9,946 nt of DNA from RGIG2560 sp964418385 (GTDB lineage: Bacteria > Patescibacteriota > Microgenomatia > UBA1400 > PJMF01): contig CAYQLH010000032.1 in the NCBI GenBank assembly GCA_964418385.1, positions 1-9,946 of the forward strand, written 5' to 3'. Below the pieces are notes generated by a model, which saw only the letters and a program-made list of their open reading frames with translations, was not told the DNA's origin and did not search any database. The translations under genes and the position numbers were made by a program. Each line of letters opens with the position of its first letter. Position 1 is the first letter of the stretch. This document shows, piece by piece, positions 1-5,478 of this stretch.

Positions 1-606
1 TTCACGTCGCCCATTTTGGACAGAATTGCGATTTACGTCAGCACGAGTGGAACGGCGGGGATGCGCGACACAGGCATTCGCTTGCTTCCAGAGGAGACTG
101 AGTGGCAATTTGCTCACGCGCAACCGGGTCAAGAGTATCGTATCCAGGCGGTGCTAGTGGATGACGGTCGAGAAATTACTTATTCTCAAGTAGCGACGGT
201 GACGGCGCCTGCAAGCGACGTGAAGCTCGTTTTTCCCAGTAACCCGGCTTTAACAGTGTCGATGCTGAGTGCGAGTAATGCAAATACGCCGGTGCGAGCG
301 GAATTGGAAGAGTCACCGAGCATTTCGGGGACGGTGCAATTGCAGGGGGCAGTGCCGGCGGGGGCGCAAGTGGTGATCTGGCTGGGCGAGAACAGCCCTG
401 GTGATCAGATGCACCAGGATGCTTATACATTTAGCGTGGCTGGCAGCGTAGTGGATTTTATGATTAGCAATTTGACGCCAGATCAAGAGTACATGTTGGA
501 TGCAGTTTTGAAAGGTAGCGACGGTCAGATTTTGAGTTTGGCGTCGCAAACGATTATCGCGCGGCCAGGGGCGACAGATGCAAATTTTGACATTGAAGTG
601 CGCTAA
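1..606 (+). CDS. C-terminal part of a surface protein with Ig/Fn3-like repeats (5' end outside the window)
   Basis: The frame is open from base 1 to a TAA at 604-606, giving 201 visible residues; the true start lies to the left. An in-frame TTG at 16 is probably only an internal Leu codon. The visible part holds two related beta-rich units of roughly 85-100 residues. Both share a 'PxQEY...AVL..dG' core (PGQEYRIQAVLVDDG in the first, PDQEYMLDAVLKGSDG in the second) and an 'APASD' or 'RPGATD' element about 15-20 residues later. This looks like tandem Ig-like or fibronectin type III-like modules of an extracellular protein. The chain ends in FDIEVR with no C-terminal membrane anchor, LPxTG motif or basic tail, so any anchor must lie in the unseen N-terminal part. 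There is no cysteine in the visible part. The family is not recognised. It is co-oriented with rplS, but the 80-nt gap holds a separate promoter. Confidence 0.8.
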   Translation, partial: FTSPILDRIAIYVSTSGTAGMRDTGIRLLPEETEWQFAHAQPGQEYRIQAVLVDDGREITYSQVATVTAPASDVKLVFPSNPALTVSMLSASNANTPVRAELEESPSISGTVQLQGAVPAGAQVVIWLGENSPGDQMHQDAYTFSVAGSVVDFMISNLTPDQEYMLDAVLKGSDGQILSLASQTIIARPGATDANFDIEVR

Positions 607-641
607 ACTGGGCAAATTGGTGGCGAAAATGCGGTTTTTTG

Positions 642-650
642 TGATATAAT
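642..650 (+). promoter_or_regulatory. Extended -10 promoter of rplS-yraN
   Basis: TGTGATATAAT-type element: TG at 642-643, one base, then a perfect TATAAT at 645-650. No convincing -35 box sits 16-18 bp upstream, which is usual for extended -10 promoters. The expected start is near 657, giving a leader of about 30 nt with AAAGGA at 671-677. The 16 bases 637-652 recur exactly at 9019-9034 in another promoter of this window. Confidence 0.7.
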
Positions 651-686
651 ATGACCCTAAGATAAATAGCAAAAGGAAATATTAGT

Positions 687-1028
687 ATGGCACAACATTT
701 CAAATTTAAAGAAGAACAAATCAGCGTGGGTGACACGGTGGCTGTGCATCAGGAAGTGAGTGAAGGTAATAAAAAGCGGATTCAAGTTTTTGAAGGCATT
801 GTGATCGCGGCTGGCGGTAAAGAGTCTGGTCGGACTTTTACAGTGCGCAAGGTGGCAAGCAATAATATTCCGGTGGAAAAAATTTTCCCATTAGATTTGC
901 CGAGTTTACAAAAAATTACGGTGCGCCGTCGTGGTGATGTGCGTCGGGCCAAGTTGTATTTCTTGCGTGAGAAGGTAGGTCGCCGAGCAACGCGCATTAA
1001 AGAAAAGGCGCCGAAGGCGAGTGTCTAA
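687..1028 (+). CDS. rplS: 50S ribosomal protein L19
   Basis: This 113-residue protein is a structural component of the large ribosomal subunit, located near the 30S-50S interface. Recognition rests on the family signature: VGDTVAVHQEVSEGNKKRIQ, followed by VFEGIVIA, then a TFTVRK stretch, the FPLDLPSLQKITVRRRGDVR core and RRAKLYFLREKVGRRATRIKE near the C-terminus. Length is normal for L19 (about 110-125). The ATG at 687 is preceded by AAAGGA about 10 nt upstream. In many bacteria rplS follows rimM and trmD; here the upstream gene is an unrelated surface protein and rplS has its own extended -10 promoter. Its last 8 nt overlap yraN, so the two are co-transcribed and probably translationally coupled. 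Confidence 0.97.
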   Translation: MAQHFKFKEEQISVGDTVAVHQEVSEGNKKRIQVFEGIVIAAGGKESGRTFTVRKVASNNIPVEKIFPLDLPSLQKITVRRRGDVRRAKLYFLREKVGRRATRIKEKAPKASV

Positions 1029-1386
1029 AACAGATCAAGTGGCAAAAGTGGCTTTGGGCCATGAAGGTGAAACGCGAGCCAGTGAATATCTGGAAGGTTT
1101 GGGCTGGCAGATTTTGGGACGAAATATTCGGGTAGGACAAGGCGAGCTTGATATTGTCGCTTTGGATCCACAATACAATGAAGTGGTTTTTGTGGAGGTG
1201 AAAACTCGCCGCGACAGCGAAAGTGGTGATCCGGCGGAGGCGGTGGACCAACGTAAACTTCAAGCGCAAGTAACAGCGGGAAGCGAGTATATGCAGCGAG
1301 AAAAGCGGGGCGAGGATTATCGTTTTGACATTATCGCCGTGACACCGACCACTTTGGAGCATTTTGAGAATATTACTTTTCCTTGA
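1021..1386 (+). CDS. yraN: YraN/UPF0102 family protein with restriction-endonuclease-like fold
   Basis: 121 residues starting at GTG 1021 inside the end of rplS (8-nt overlap), with GAAGG at 1013-1017 as a close ribosome binding site. The family hallmarks appear in order: GHEGETRASEYLEGLGWQIL (13-32), RNIRVGQGELDIVALD (34-49), VVFVEVKTRR (55-64), a P-x-EAVDQRKLQ block (71-81) and RFDIIAV (101-107). Asp44 with Glu59-x-Lys61 forms the PD-(D/E)xK-type catalytic set, so the active site looks intact. The biological substrate of the family is not firmly established; a Holliday-junction or DNA-processing role has been proposed by fold similarity. Linkage to rplS is common in bacteria. The gene ends in TGA only 12 bp from the end of the convergent permease gene, with no clear terminator between. 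Confidence 0.93.
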   Translation: MSKTDQVAKVALGHEGETRASEYLEGLGWQILGRNIRVGQGELDIVALDPQYNEVVFVEVKTRRDSESGDPAEAVDQRKLQAQVTAGSEYMQREKRGEDYRFDIIAVTPTTLEHFENITFP

Positions 1387-1398
1387 TTTACAGGTTTT

Positions 1399-2421
1399 TT
1401 AATTTGATTTGATAACATTTTGTATACAATGCGCGTAAAGATGTCTGACGACGATGTAAAGTGGAATAGCCAGCAGACTGCCCACAGGACCTTCGAGCAG
1501 CCAACCGCCAGAAATGAGAACTAAGGAAATAAAGGGATCGACACTGGTGGCGTAAAGACTGATAAAAGGAATCACGAAGAGATTGTCGATTTGGAGCAAA
1601 ATCAGGTAATAAATGGCGGCAGCCAAAGCCAGCCACCAAGAAACGCTCAAACCGGCCAAAATGACCACGGGAACGGCGGCTAAGATCAAGCCAACATGAG
1701 GAATAATGGTTAAAAAGCCGGTTAAAAGGCTACAAACCAGCGGGTAAGGGATACCAAGGAGCGACAGGCACAAATAAGTAAAACCGGTAGTCAGGATGCC
1801 AGCAAAAAGGCGGCTGGTGACCCAATTGGCGAGTTCTTTTTCGAGTTGCTTTTGAGTGCGACTGGCAGCAGCAATGTGATGATCACTGCCGGTGAACCAG
1901 TAAAATCTGGTGGCGAGGCGATCGTGATCTAGGCTTAAATAAATAGAAAATGTGAGGAGTAGAACGGTGGTAAAAAATGATGGCAGCGTGCCAAGCAAGA
2001 GATCTAAAATAGTGGAAATTGAAGTGGTAAAACCAGCGAAAAGCTCTTGAAAGTGGGTGAGGTTGGCGAGTAAAGCGCGAGTGTCGTTGAGCTGCAGTAA
2101 AGGTATAGAACTGGTGTCCAAATCTTGAAGTAAAGTGAGTAACTCGCGCAATAAAAGTGGTAGGATCAGGCCGCAAATGCTAAAAGTGATGACGGCAAAT
2201 GCAATGTAAACAACGCTAACAGCGCCGCCGCGAGGTAGCCTGGTGAGGTGCTTGAGATAGAGAATCGGTTTGTGCAAGATAAGCATCAGTAAATATGCGA
2301 GAAAAATGAGGGCTAAAAGTGCACGCAAGCGCCAGCAGAGCAAAAAAATAACGATAACTCCGCAAAAAACAAGTGCTTGAAGAAAAGTGCGCTTGATCAG
2401 ATCTCGATAGGGAGCCAACAT
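1399..2421 (-). CDS. AI-2E family (PF01594) membrane transporter/permease
   Basis: 340 residues, strongly hydrophobic, with about seven to eight membrane segments: roughly 15-50 (two), 66-92, 137-163, 205-225, 230-256, 260-285 and 295-325. Family features are the N-terminal helix pair followed by KPILYLKHLTRLPRGGAV (51-68), a soluble helical stretch at 93-135, ELANWVTSRLFAG (196-208), GFLTIIPHVGLILAAVPVV (235-253) and the C-terminal GPVGSLLAIPLYIVV (311-325). Length matches the family (about 330-370). Members export diverse small molecules or ions (some act as Na+/H+ antiporters), so autoinducer-2 transport should not be assumed. It is the last gene of a three-gene minus-strand operon, 13 nt after the DUF916-like gene, with a perfect hairpin in that gap. 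The ATG start has only a GAAAAG-type ribosome binding site. Confidence 0.92.
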   Translation of the reverse strand: MLAPYRDLIKRTFLQALVFCGVIVIFLLCWRLRALLALIFLAYLLMLILHKPILYLKHLTRLPRGGAVSVVYIAFAVITFSICGLILPLLLRELLTLLQDLDTSSIPLLQLNDTRALLANLTHFQELFAGFTTSISTILDLLLGTLPSFFTTVLLLTFSIYLSLDHDRLATRFYWFTGSDHHIAAASRTQKQLEKELANWVTSRLFAGILTTGFTYLCLSLLGIPYPLVCSLLTGFLTIIPHVGLILAAVPVVILAGLSVSWWLALAAAIYYLILLQIDNLFVIPFISLYATSVDPFISLVLISGGWLLEGPVGSLLAIPLYIVVRHLYAHCIQNVIKSN

Positions 2422-2439
2422 AGTGATCTTTTCATCACT
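2422..2439 (-). promoter_or_regulatory. 6-bp hairpin abutting the permease start codon
   Basis: AGTGAT (2422-2427) and ATCACT (2434-2439) are perfect complements around a 6-nt loop. On the coding strand the 5' arm overlaps the stop codon of the upstream gene, the loop is GAAAAG (the only purine-rich ribosome-binding candidate), and the 3' arm ends at the base before the ATG. It could tie permease translation to ribosomes finishing the upstream gene. The structure is seen; the role is inferred. Confidence 0.4.
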
Positions 2440-3448
2440 TTGATGAGAAGAAACGTCGCTGCTGCTTCATTTTGGAGACGCGCTTTTTGAGGGCGCGGCG
2501 CGGATTTTTACGACGGCTCACACAAGTGATGATAATGGCAATAATGATAATGATGGCGAGTAAGAGGATAAGCCAGTATGGCAAGGCAATAATGTTGATC
2601 GTGACCGTATCGCTGGGAGTTTCCGTTTCACTCAGCAAACTTCCCACTTGGGCTTTGAGCTGGTAGCTGCCCACCAAAAAGCGAGGCAAAACAAAATCAG
2701 TGGCGTAGGCATTGATACCCTGGATATCAAGATCGCTGTCTTTGCCGCGTGCCAGGCGTGAAGAATTGCCCAAAACGAGATCACGATAAAAGTCCCAGTG
2801 TTTTTTGGCGGTACCGCCTTTTTGCAGTTCGAGATTACCGTCAATTAAAGTGCCAAAAGGTCCAGCGTTGTTGACTTTAATTTGCAGGGTGTAGTCTTGA
2901 AAAGAATCGAGGAAAAGCGTGGTGGGCATGTCGAGGTGCAGCTGGAGTTGGCTTAAATCGTTGCCGCTGGAGTCCAGGCGGACGATCAGATTAGAGCCGA
3001 CTTGCAAACCGATGTCGGCGCCTGAGTTGGCGTCTGGCATAGGTTCGGTGACAGTAAAAAGCAGAGTGAGCGGATATTCTTTCACTTCCAGACCAAGCGG
3101 CGGAGCGACAGCCACTTGTACGTCCAGGTTGGAACCAGCGGGCACAGTGACGGTTTCTTGAGGTTCATTGTCAAGAAGCATTTGAAAATAAGGAAACTCG
3201 AGTTGCGGCAGTAGTTGCGGTTGACCGCTGACCCCGTCAGAAGTAAAACTGACGCCTTCTAGGCGCACACTGACGTCTCGATCGGCGTCGTTGGTGAGCG
3301 TGTAGTCAAGAATTTCGGTGTCACCGGCATCGAGAGCGAGGTAGTTGGTGGTGGGCGTGACGCTCAAGGTGGCAGCTTGCAGCTGAGTGAAACTCGCAAA
3401 AGCCGCAGCAATACTGATTATGAAGCATGATAAAAGTTTTTTTGACAT
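2435..3448 (-). CDS. Membrane-anchored DUF916-like (WxL-interacting-like) surface protein
   Basis: 337 residues with a type I exported topology: signal peptide 1-25 (KK at 3-4, hydrophobic core, LQA|AT cleavage), a beta-rich ectodomain (26-288), one membrane helix (about 290-310, Ile-rich) and a cytoplasmic tail of 27 residues with 12 Lys/Arg. The ectodomain seems to hold two Ig-like domains. The first (26-160) has LSVTPTTNYLALDAGDTEIL, a VTVPAGSNLDVQVAVAPP strand and EYPLTLLFTV, resembling the DUF916 domain of Firmicutes WxL-interacting proteins; the second spans about 165-285. In WxL systems such proteins anchor or bind secreted WxL proteins at the envelope. The upstream gene, ending 1 nt before this ATG, encodes a secreted protein that would suit as partner. 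No Shine-Dalgarno is visible, so translation probably depends on reinitiation. The DUF916 relationship is judged by eye only. Confidence 0.7.
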   Translation of the reverse strand: MSKKLLSCFIISIAAAFASFTQLQAATLSVTPTTNYLALDAGDTEILDYTLTNDADRDVSVRLEGVSFTSDGVSGQPQLLPQLEFPYFQMLLDNEPQETVTVPAGSNLDVQVAVAPPLGLEVKEYPLTLLFTVTEPMPDANSGADIGLQVGSNLIVRLDSSGNDLSQLQLHLDMPTTLFLDSFQDYTLQIKVNNAGPFGTLIDGNLELQKGGTAKKHWDFYRDLVLGNSSRLARGKDSDLDIQGINAYATDFVLPRFLVGSYQLKAQVGSLLSETETPSDTVTINIIALPYWLILLLAIIIIIAIIITCVSRRKNPRRALKKRVSKMKQQRRFFSSK

Positions 3449-3449
3449 T

Positions 3450-4277
3450 TTAATAGCTCGGTATTAACGTATAATAAACACTATTGGTATAAATGCCAGC
3501 TTCGTTTTCGTTGGTGGCGCTGACTTGGTATTTGACATTGACATGACGATCAGTGAGAGTGTGGCTAGGCGTGTCTTGATAAGCGATGAGTTGCGCTGCC
3601 TGGGTAGCTTCTTGATTACTCAAATCCGCAAAGGCGCGGTAAAACGTGCCACCGGCGAAAAGAGGACATTTGTCGTCGCAAGTGACGGTATAACCGAAAC
3701 CGGCTTCATCCGGATCGTCCCAGGTAGCAGCGGTAAGGTAGTTACAAGTGGCGGCGCCGCCGTTACAGTGAGTATTAGGAATTACCTGGCGTTCGAAAGG
3801 TTTGAGGGTAGTCGAGTTTAAGAGACGTTGATTGTCTTCAAGCAGATAAGGACTGTGATTTTCGGCAACGTAAAGCGCGTACCCCAAAGGGCTTAAAGTA
3901 GTGTCTTCGTCGACGCTGATGGTGATGAGATTGGTATTGGAAGCAAAAATTCCAGGAGTGATACCACCAAAATCCACCCAAAGCTTGTCGATATTCATTT
4001 TGATGGCGGTGCTTTTGGCGGAAATGATTTTGTTGCCAAAAGTGTAGCCAGAGCCAAGCAGACGTGGCGTTGAACGCCGTGTGGAAGTGGTGAAGGTGGT
4101 GACATCTGGATCGTTGGGATCACCTTCCTCGCCGTTGACTTCCATGACGTAGCTTTGTGAACAACTGACACCAGCTTGATCAGCACAAGATTGAATGGCG
4201 CCGGGAGTGGCTTCGTCGGCTCGCGCTGGTTGAGTTAGGGAAAGAATTGCTGCTAAGATAAAAATGATTATTGACAT
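3450..4277 (-). CDS. Secreted disulfide-rich beta protein, WxL-like, first gene of the operon
   Basis: 275 residues. A signal peptide covers 1-20 (hydrophobic IIIFILAAILSL, ARA|DE cleavage) but lacks any basic residue in its n-region, which is unusual; an in-frame TAA six codons upstream rules out a longer canonical start. The mature protein is polar, with six cysteines in three local pairs: C31/C39, C171/C178 and C200/C204, suggesting disulfides outside the cell. The C-terminal half has GFGYTVTC (193-200), VNVKYQVSATNENEAGIYTN (247-266) and a closing YYTLIPSY. The 'AG-Y-N...Y..IP' ending is typical of beta-sandwich surface proteins of the WxL or pilin-like kind. There is no membrane anchor, so retention may rely on the DUF916-like protein encoded 1 nt downstream. 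The predicted transcript start lies only about 6 nt upstream of the ATG. Exact family unrecognised. Confidence 0.7.
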   Translation of the reverse strand: MSIIIFILAAILSLTQPARADEATPGAIQSCADQAGVSCSQSYVMEVNGEEGDPNDPDVTTFTTSTRRSTPRLLGSGYTFGNKIISAKSTAIKMNIDKLWVDFGGITPGIFASNTNLITISVDEDTTLSPLGYALYVAENHSPYLLEDNQRLLNSTTLKPFERQVIPNTHCNGGAATCNYLTAATWDDPDEAGFGYTVTCDDKCPLFAGGTFYRAFADLSNQEATQAAQLIAYQDTPSHTLTDRHVNVKYQVSATNENEAGIYTNSVYYTLIPSY

Positions 4278-4299
4278 AATGTAAGCTTTAGTTTATCAT
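4271..4299 (+). promoter_or_regulatory. Promoter of the HAD phosphatase gene
   Basis: TTGACA at 4271-4276, 17-bp spacer, TATCAT at 4294-4299 (5 of 6). Predicted start is near 4306, giving a leader of about 20 nt with AAAGG at 4317-4320 before ATG 4327. The -35 box overlaps the start codon of the divergent secreted-protein gene. Confidence 0.7.
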
Positions 4300-4318
4300 A
4301 GCCACAAACTTTTGTCAA
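4290..4318 (-). promoter_or_regulatory. Promoter of the WxL-like/DUF916-like/permease operon
   Basis: On the minus strand: TTGACA (4318-4313), 17-bp spacer, TAAACT (4295-4290) preceded by TG one base upstream (extended -10). Predicted start near 4283, about 6 nt before the ATG at 4277. Its -10 shares bases 4294-4295 with the -10 of the opposing HAD promoter, so the two are likely to compete. Confidence 0.6.
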
Positions 4319-4326
4319 AGGTTAAA

Positions 4327-4992
4327 ATGCAAACAAAACCAGTTTTGATTTTTGATTTTGATGGGACGATCGCCGATACTTTCACTCCAACGATGGAAAT
4401 TTTGCGTGGCGAGTACGAAAAATGGGGCGATGAATTTCATCAGGAGCACACGGTTAACCAACTGCGCGGTTTAACGATTTGGGAAATTATTCAGACGATT
4501 CCTGGCGGTTGGTGGAAATTTGCTTATTTGCTGGCGTTGGCCAAAAAACATGTTCGGGAAAATGCATATCGTATCAAGGCTTATCCGGGAATTATTTACA
4601 CGCTCAATACCCTTTGCGATCAAGGTTACGTGATGCACGTGGTGACGTCAAACAAAACTGAAAATGTGGCCAATTTCTTGCGTCAGTATGATTTGGAAGG
4701 CGTTTTCCGGAGTATCAATGAAACGCACGGTTTTTGGCGCAAAGCGAAAACGCTCAAAAAGTTTTGTCGTCGTGAAAAGCTTGATCCTCGTGAGTGCGTG
4801 TATTTTGGCGATGAAATCCGCGATATTCAGGCATGTCGAAAAGCGAAGATCCCGATTATTTCCTTGACTTACGGTTATAATTCAGAAGCCGGTTTGGAAA
4901 AATTTTCTCCTGAAGCACTCGCACGCAAACCAACGCAAATCTTGACGCTTTTGTCAACTCTGGAGAAAAACGGCACCTTAGGTCAGAAGTAA
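4327..4992 (+). CDS. HAD-superfamily hydrolase, phosphoglycolate phosphatase-like
   Basis: 221 residues; predicted to hydrolyse a small phosphate ester in the cytoplasm through an aspartyl-phosphate intermediate. All HAD motifs are present: motif I DFDGTIADT with nucleophile Asp10 and acid/base Asp12; motif II VVTSNKT with Ser108; a motif III lysine at Lys139 or Lys141; motif IV GDEIRD (161-166) for Mg2+. The helical cap between motif I and II (about 18-88, with GGWWKFAYLLALAKKH) is the C1 type found in Gph-like enzymes. I chose ATG 4327 rather than the in-frame TTG at 4312 because AAAGG sits 6 nt upstream and motif I then begins at a normal position. It is a single-gene unit diverging from the WxL-like operon. 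The substrate cannot be read from sequence. Confidence 0.93.
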   Translation: MQTKPVLIFDFDGTIADTFTPTMEILRGEYEKWGDEFHQEHTVNQLRGLTIWEIIQTIPGGWWKFAYLLALAKKHVRENAYRIKAYPGIIYTLNTLCDQGYVMHVVTSNKTENVANFLRQYDLEGVFRSINETHGFWRKAKTLKKFCRREKLDPRECVYFGDEIRDIQACRKAKIPIISLTYGYNSEAGLEKFSPEALARKPTQILTLLSTLEKNGTLGQK

Positions 4993-4999
4993 CTTTAAT

Positions 5000-5038
5000 A
5001 AATATTATAGGTCTTTAACCAACCTTTGGCTAAATTTT
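5000..5038 (+). repeat. Direct repeat copy 1 (15 identical bases plus a related tail)
   Basis: AAATATTATAGGTCT at 5000-5014 recurs exactly at 5106-5120. After a 10-nt insertion-like stretch, TTTGGCTAAATTTT (5025-5038) matches TTTGGTAAATTTT in copy 2. The order of blocks is conserved, so this looks like a duplicated element that has since diverged. Confidence 0.6.
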
Positions 5039-5105
5039 CCAGATGGAAAATCGGGAAAGTATCCTATAATATAATATTACGTGTAAAATTAGTCTGGAAT
5101 TAGTC

Positions 5106-5135
5106 AAATATTATAGGTCTAATTTGGTAAATTTT
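5106..5135 (+). repeat. Direct repeat copy 2 (shorter, internal deletion relative to copy 1)
   Basis: AAATATTATAGGTCT (5106-5120) is identical to copy 1 and is followed after two bases by TTTGGTAAATTTT (5123-5135). Relative to copy 1 it lacks about 8 nt in the middle and one C. It also sits inside an inverted pair AATTAG (5098-5103) / CTAATT (5119-5124). Confidence 0.55.
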
Positions 5136-5162
5136 ATAATTTTGCCTGTATAGCGGTGTTTT

Positions 5163-5477
5163 TTAATTGGTAGTGGTCGCGCTCGCGGTGGCGGTGTGAT
5201 CAGCTGACGGGTTGGAGCCGGCTGGTGTTTCGATCGCCAGATTGGAAAGCACCCAAGAAATGAGCATGGTCACAAAAAGGAGCATCGGCAAGAGCCACTT
5301 GGCTTGTTTTTGCTGGTTGGCTTCAATTTCACGGCGCTGTTTGCGTTCTTCACGAGCAATTTTTTTCTGAAGTTTTTCTAACTCAAGTTGGGCGGTGTCT
5401 TGCGACACCGCCTCAGCTAATTCTTCTTGGGTGACACCAACTCCTGGGTTAGCGCCTTGATTTTTACCTCTGGCCAC
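5163..5477 (-). CDS. Small single-pass membrane protein with cytoplasmic coiled coil
   Basis: 104 residues from a GTG at 5477, which lies 1 nt after the stop of the LytR_C-domain gene and has GAGGA 5 nt upstream. A longer in-frame reading from a TTG at 5510 has no ribosome binding site and overlaps the upstream gene by 32 nt, so I reject it. Layout: short Gly/Asn-rich N-terminus, a highly charged helix (about 18-58, rich in Glu, Lys, Arg and Gln, coiled-coil-like), a membrane helix WLLPMLLFVTMLISWVLSNLAI (61-82) and a short Thr/Ala/Ser-rich tail. The dense positive charge before the helix puts the coiled coil in the cytoplasm. No family recognised. Tight coupling to the 657-residue gene suggests the two products work together in the membrane; that is an inference. 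Confidence 0.75.
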   Translation of the reverse strand: MARGKNQGANPGVGVTQEELAEAVSQDTAQLELEKLQKKIAREERKQRREIEANQQKQAKWLLPMLLFVTMLISWVLSNLAIETPAGSNPSADHTATASATTTN

Positions 5478-5478
5478 G

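Larger units (their letters stand above)
4993..5162. other. AT-rich convergent intergenic gap with repeats and a hairpin
   Basis: 170 bp between the ends of the HAD gene and the minus-strand coiled-coil gene, with no credible ORF. It holds a diverged direct repeat (5000-5038 and 5106-5135), a related inverted stretch CCTATAATAT at 5063-5072 that contains overlapping TATAAT sequences (5065-5070, 5070-5075) without a -35 partner, and a perfect 7-bp hairpin ATTTTCC-agat-GGAAAAT (5034-5051) without a T-tract. I see no standard intrinsic terminator for either flanking gene. Confidence 0.6.

Noticed and set aside
1384..1386. Possible UGA recoding (code 25), as in some CPR lineages
   Set aside because: TGA ends yraN and the DUF916-like gene at normal family lengths or right after the basic tail, and no in-frame TGA interrupts a recognised gene.
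4312..4326. TTG 4312 as start of the HAD phosphatase
   Set aside because: ATG 4327 has AAAGG at ideal spacing, and the TTG is too close to the predicted transcript start (~4306).
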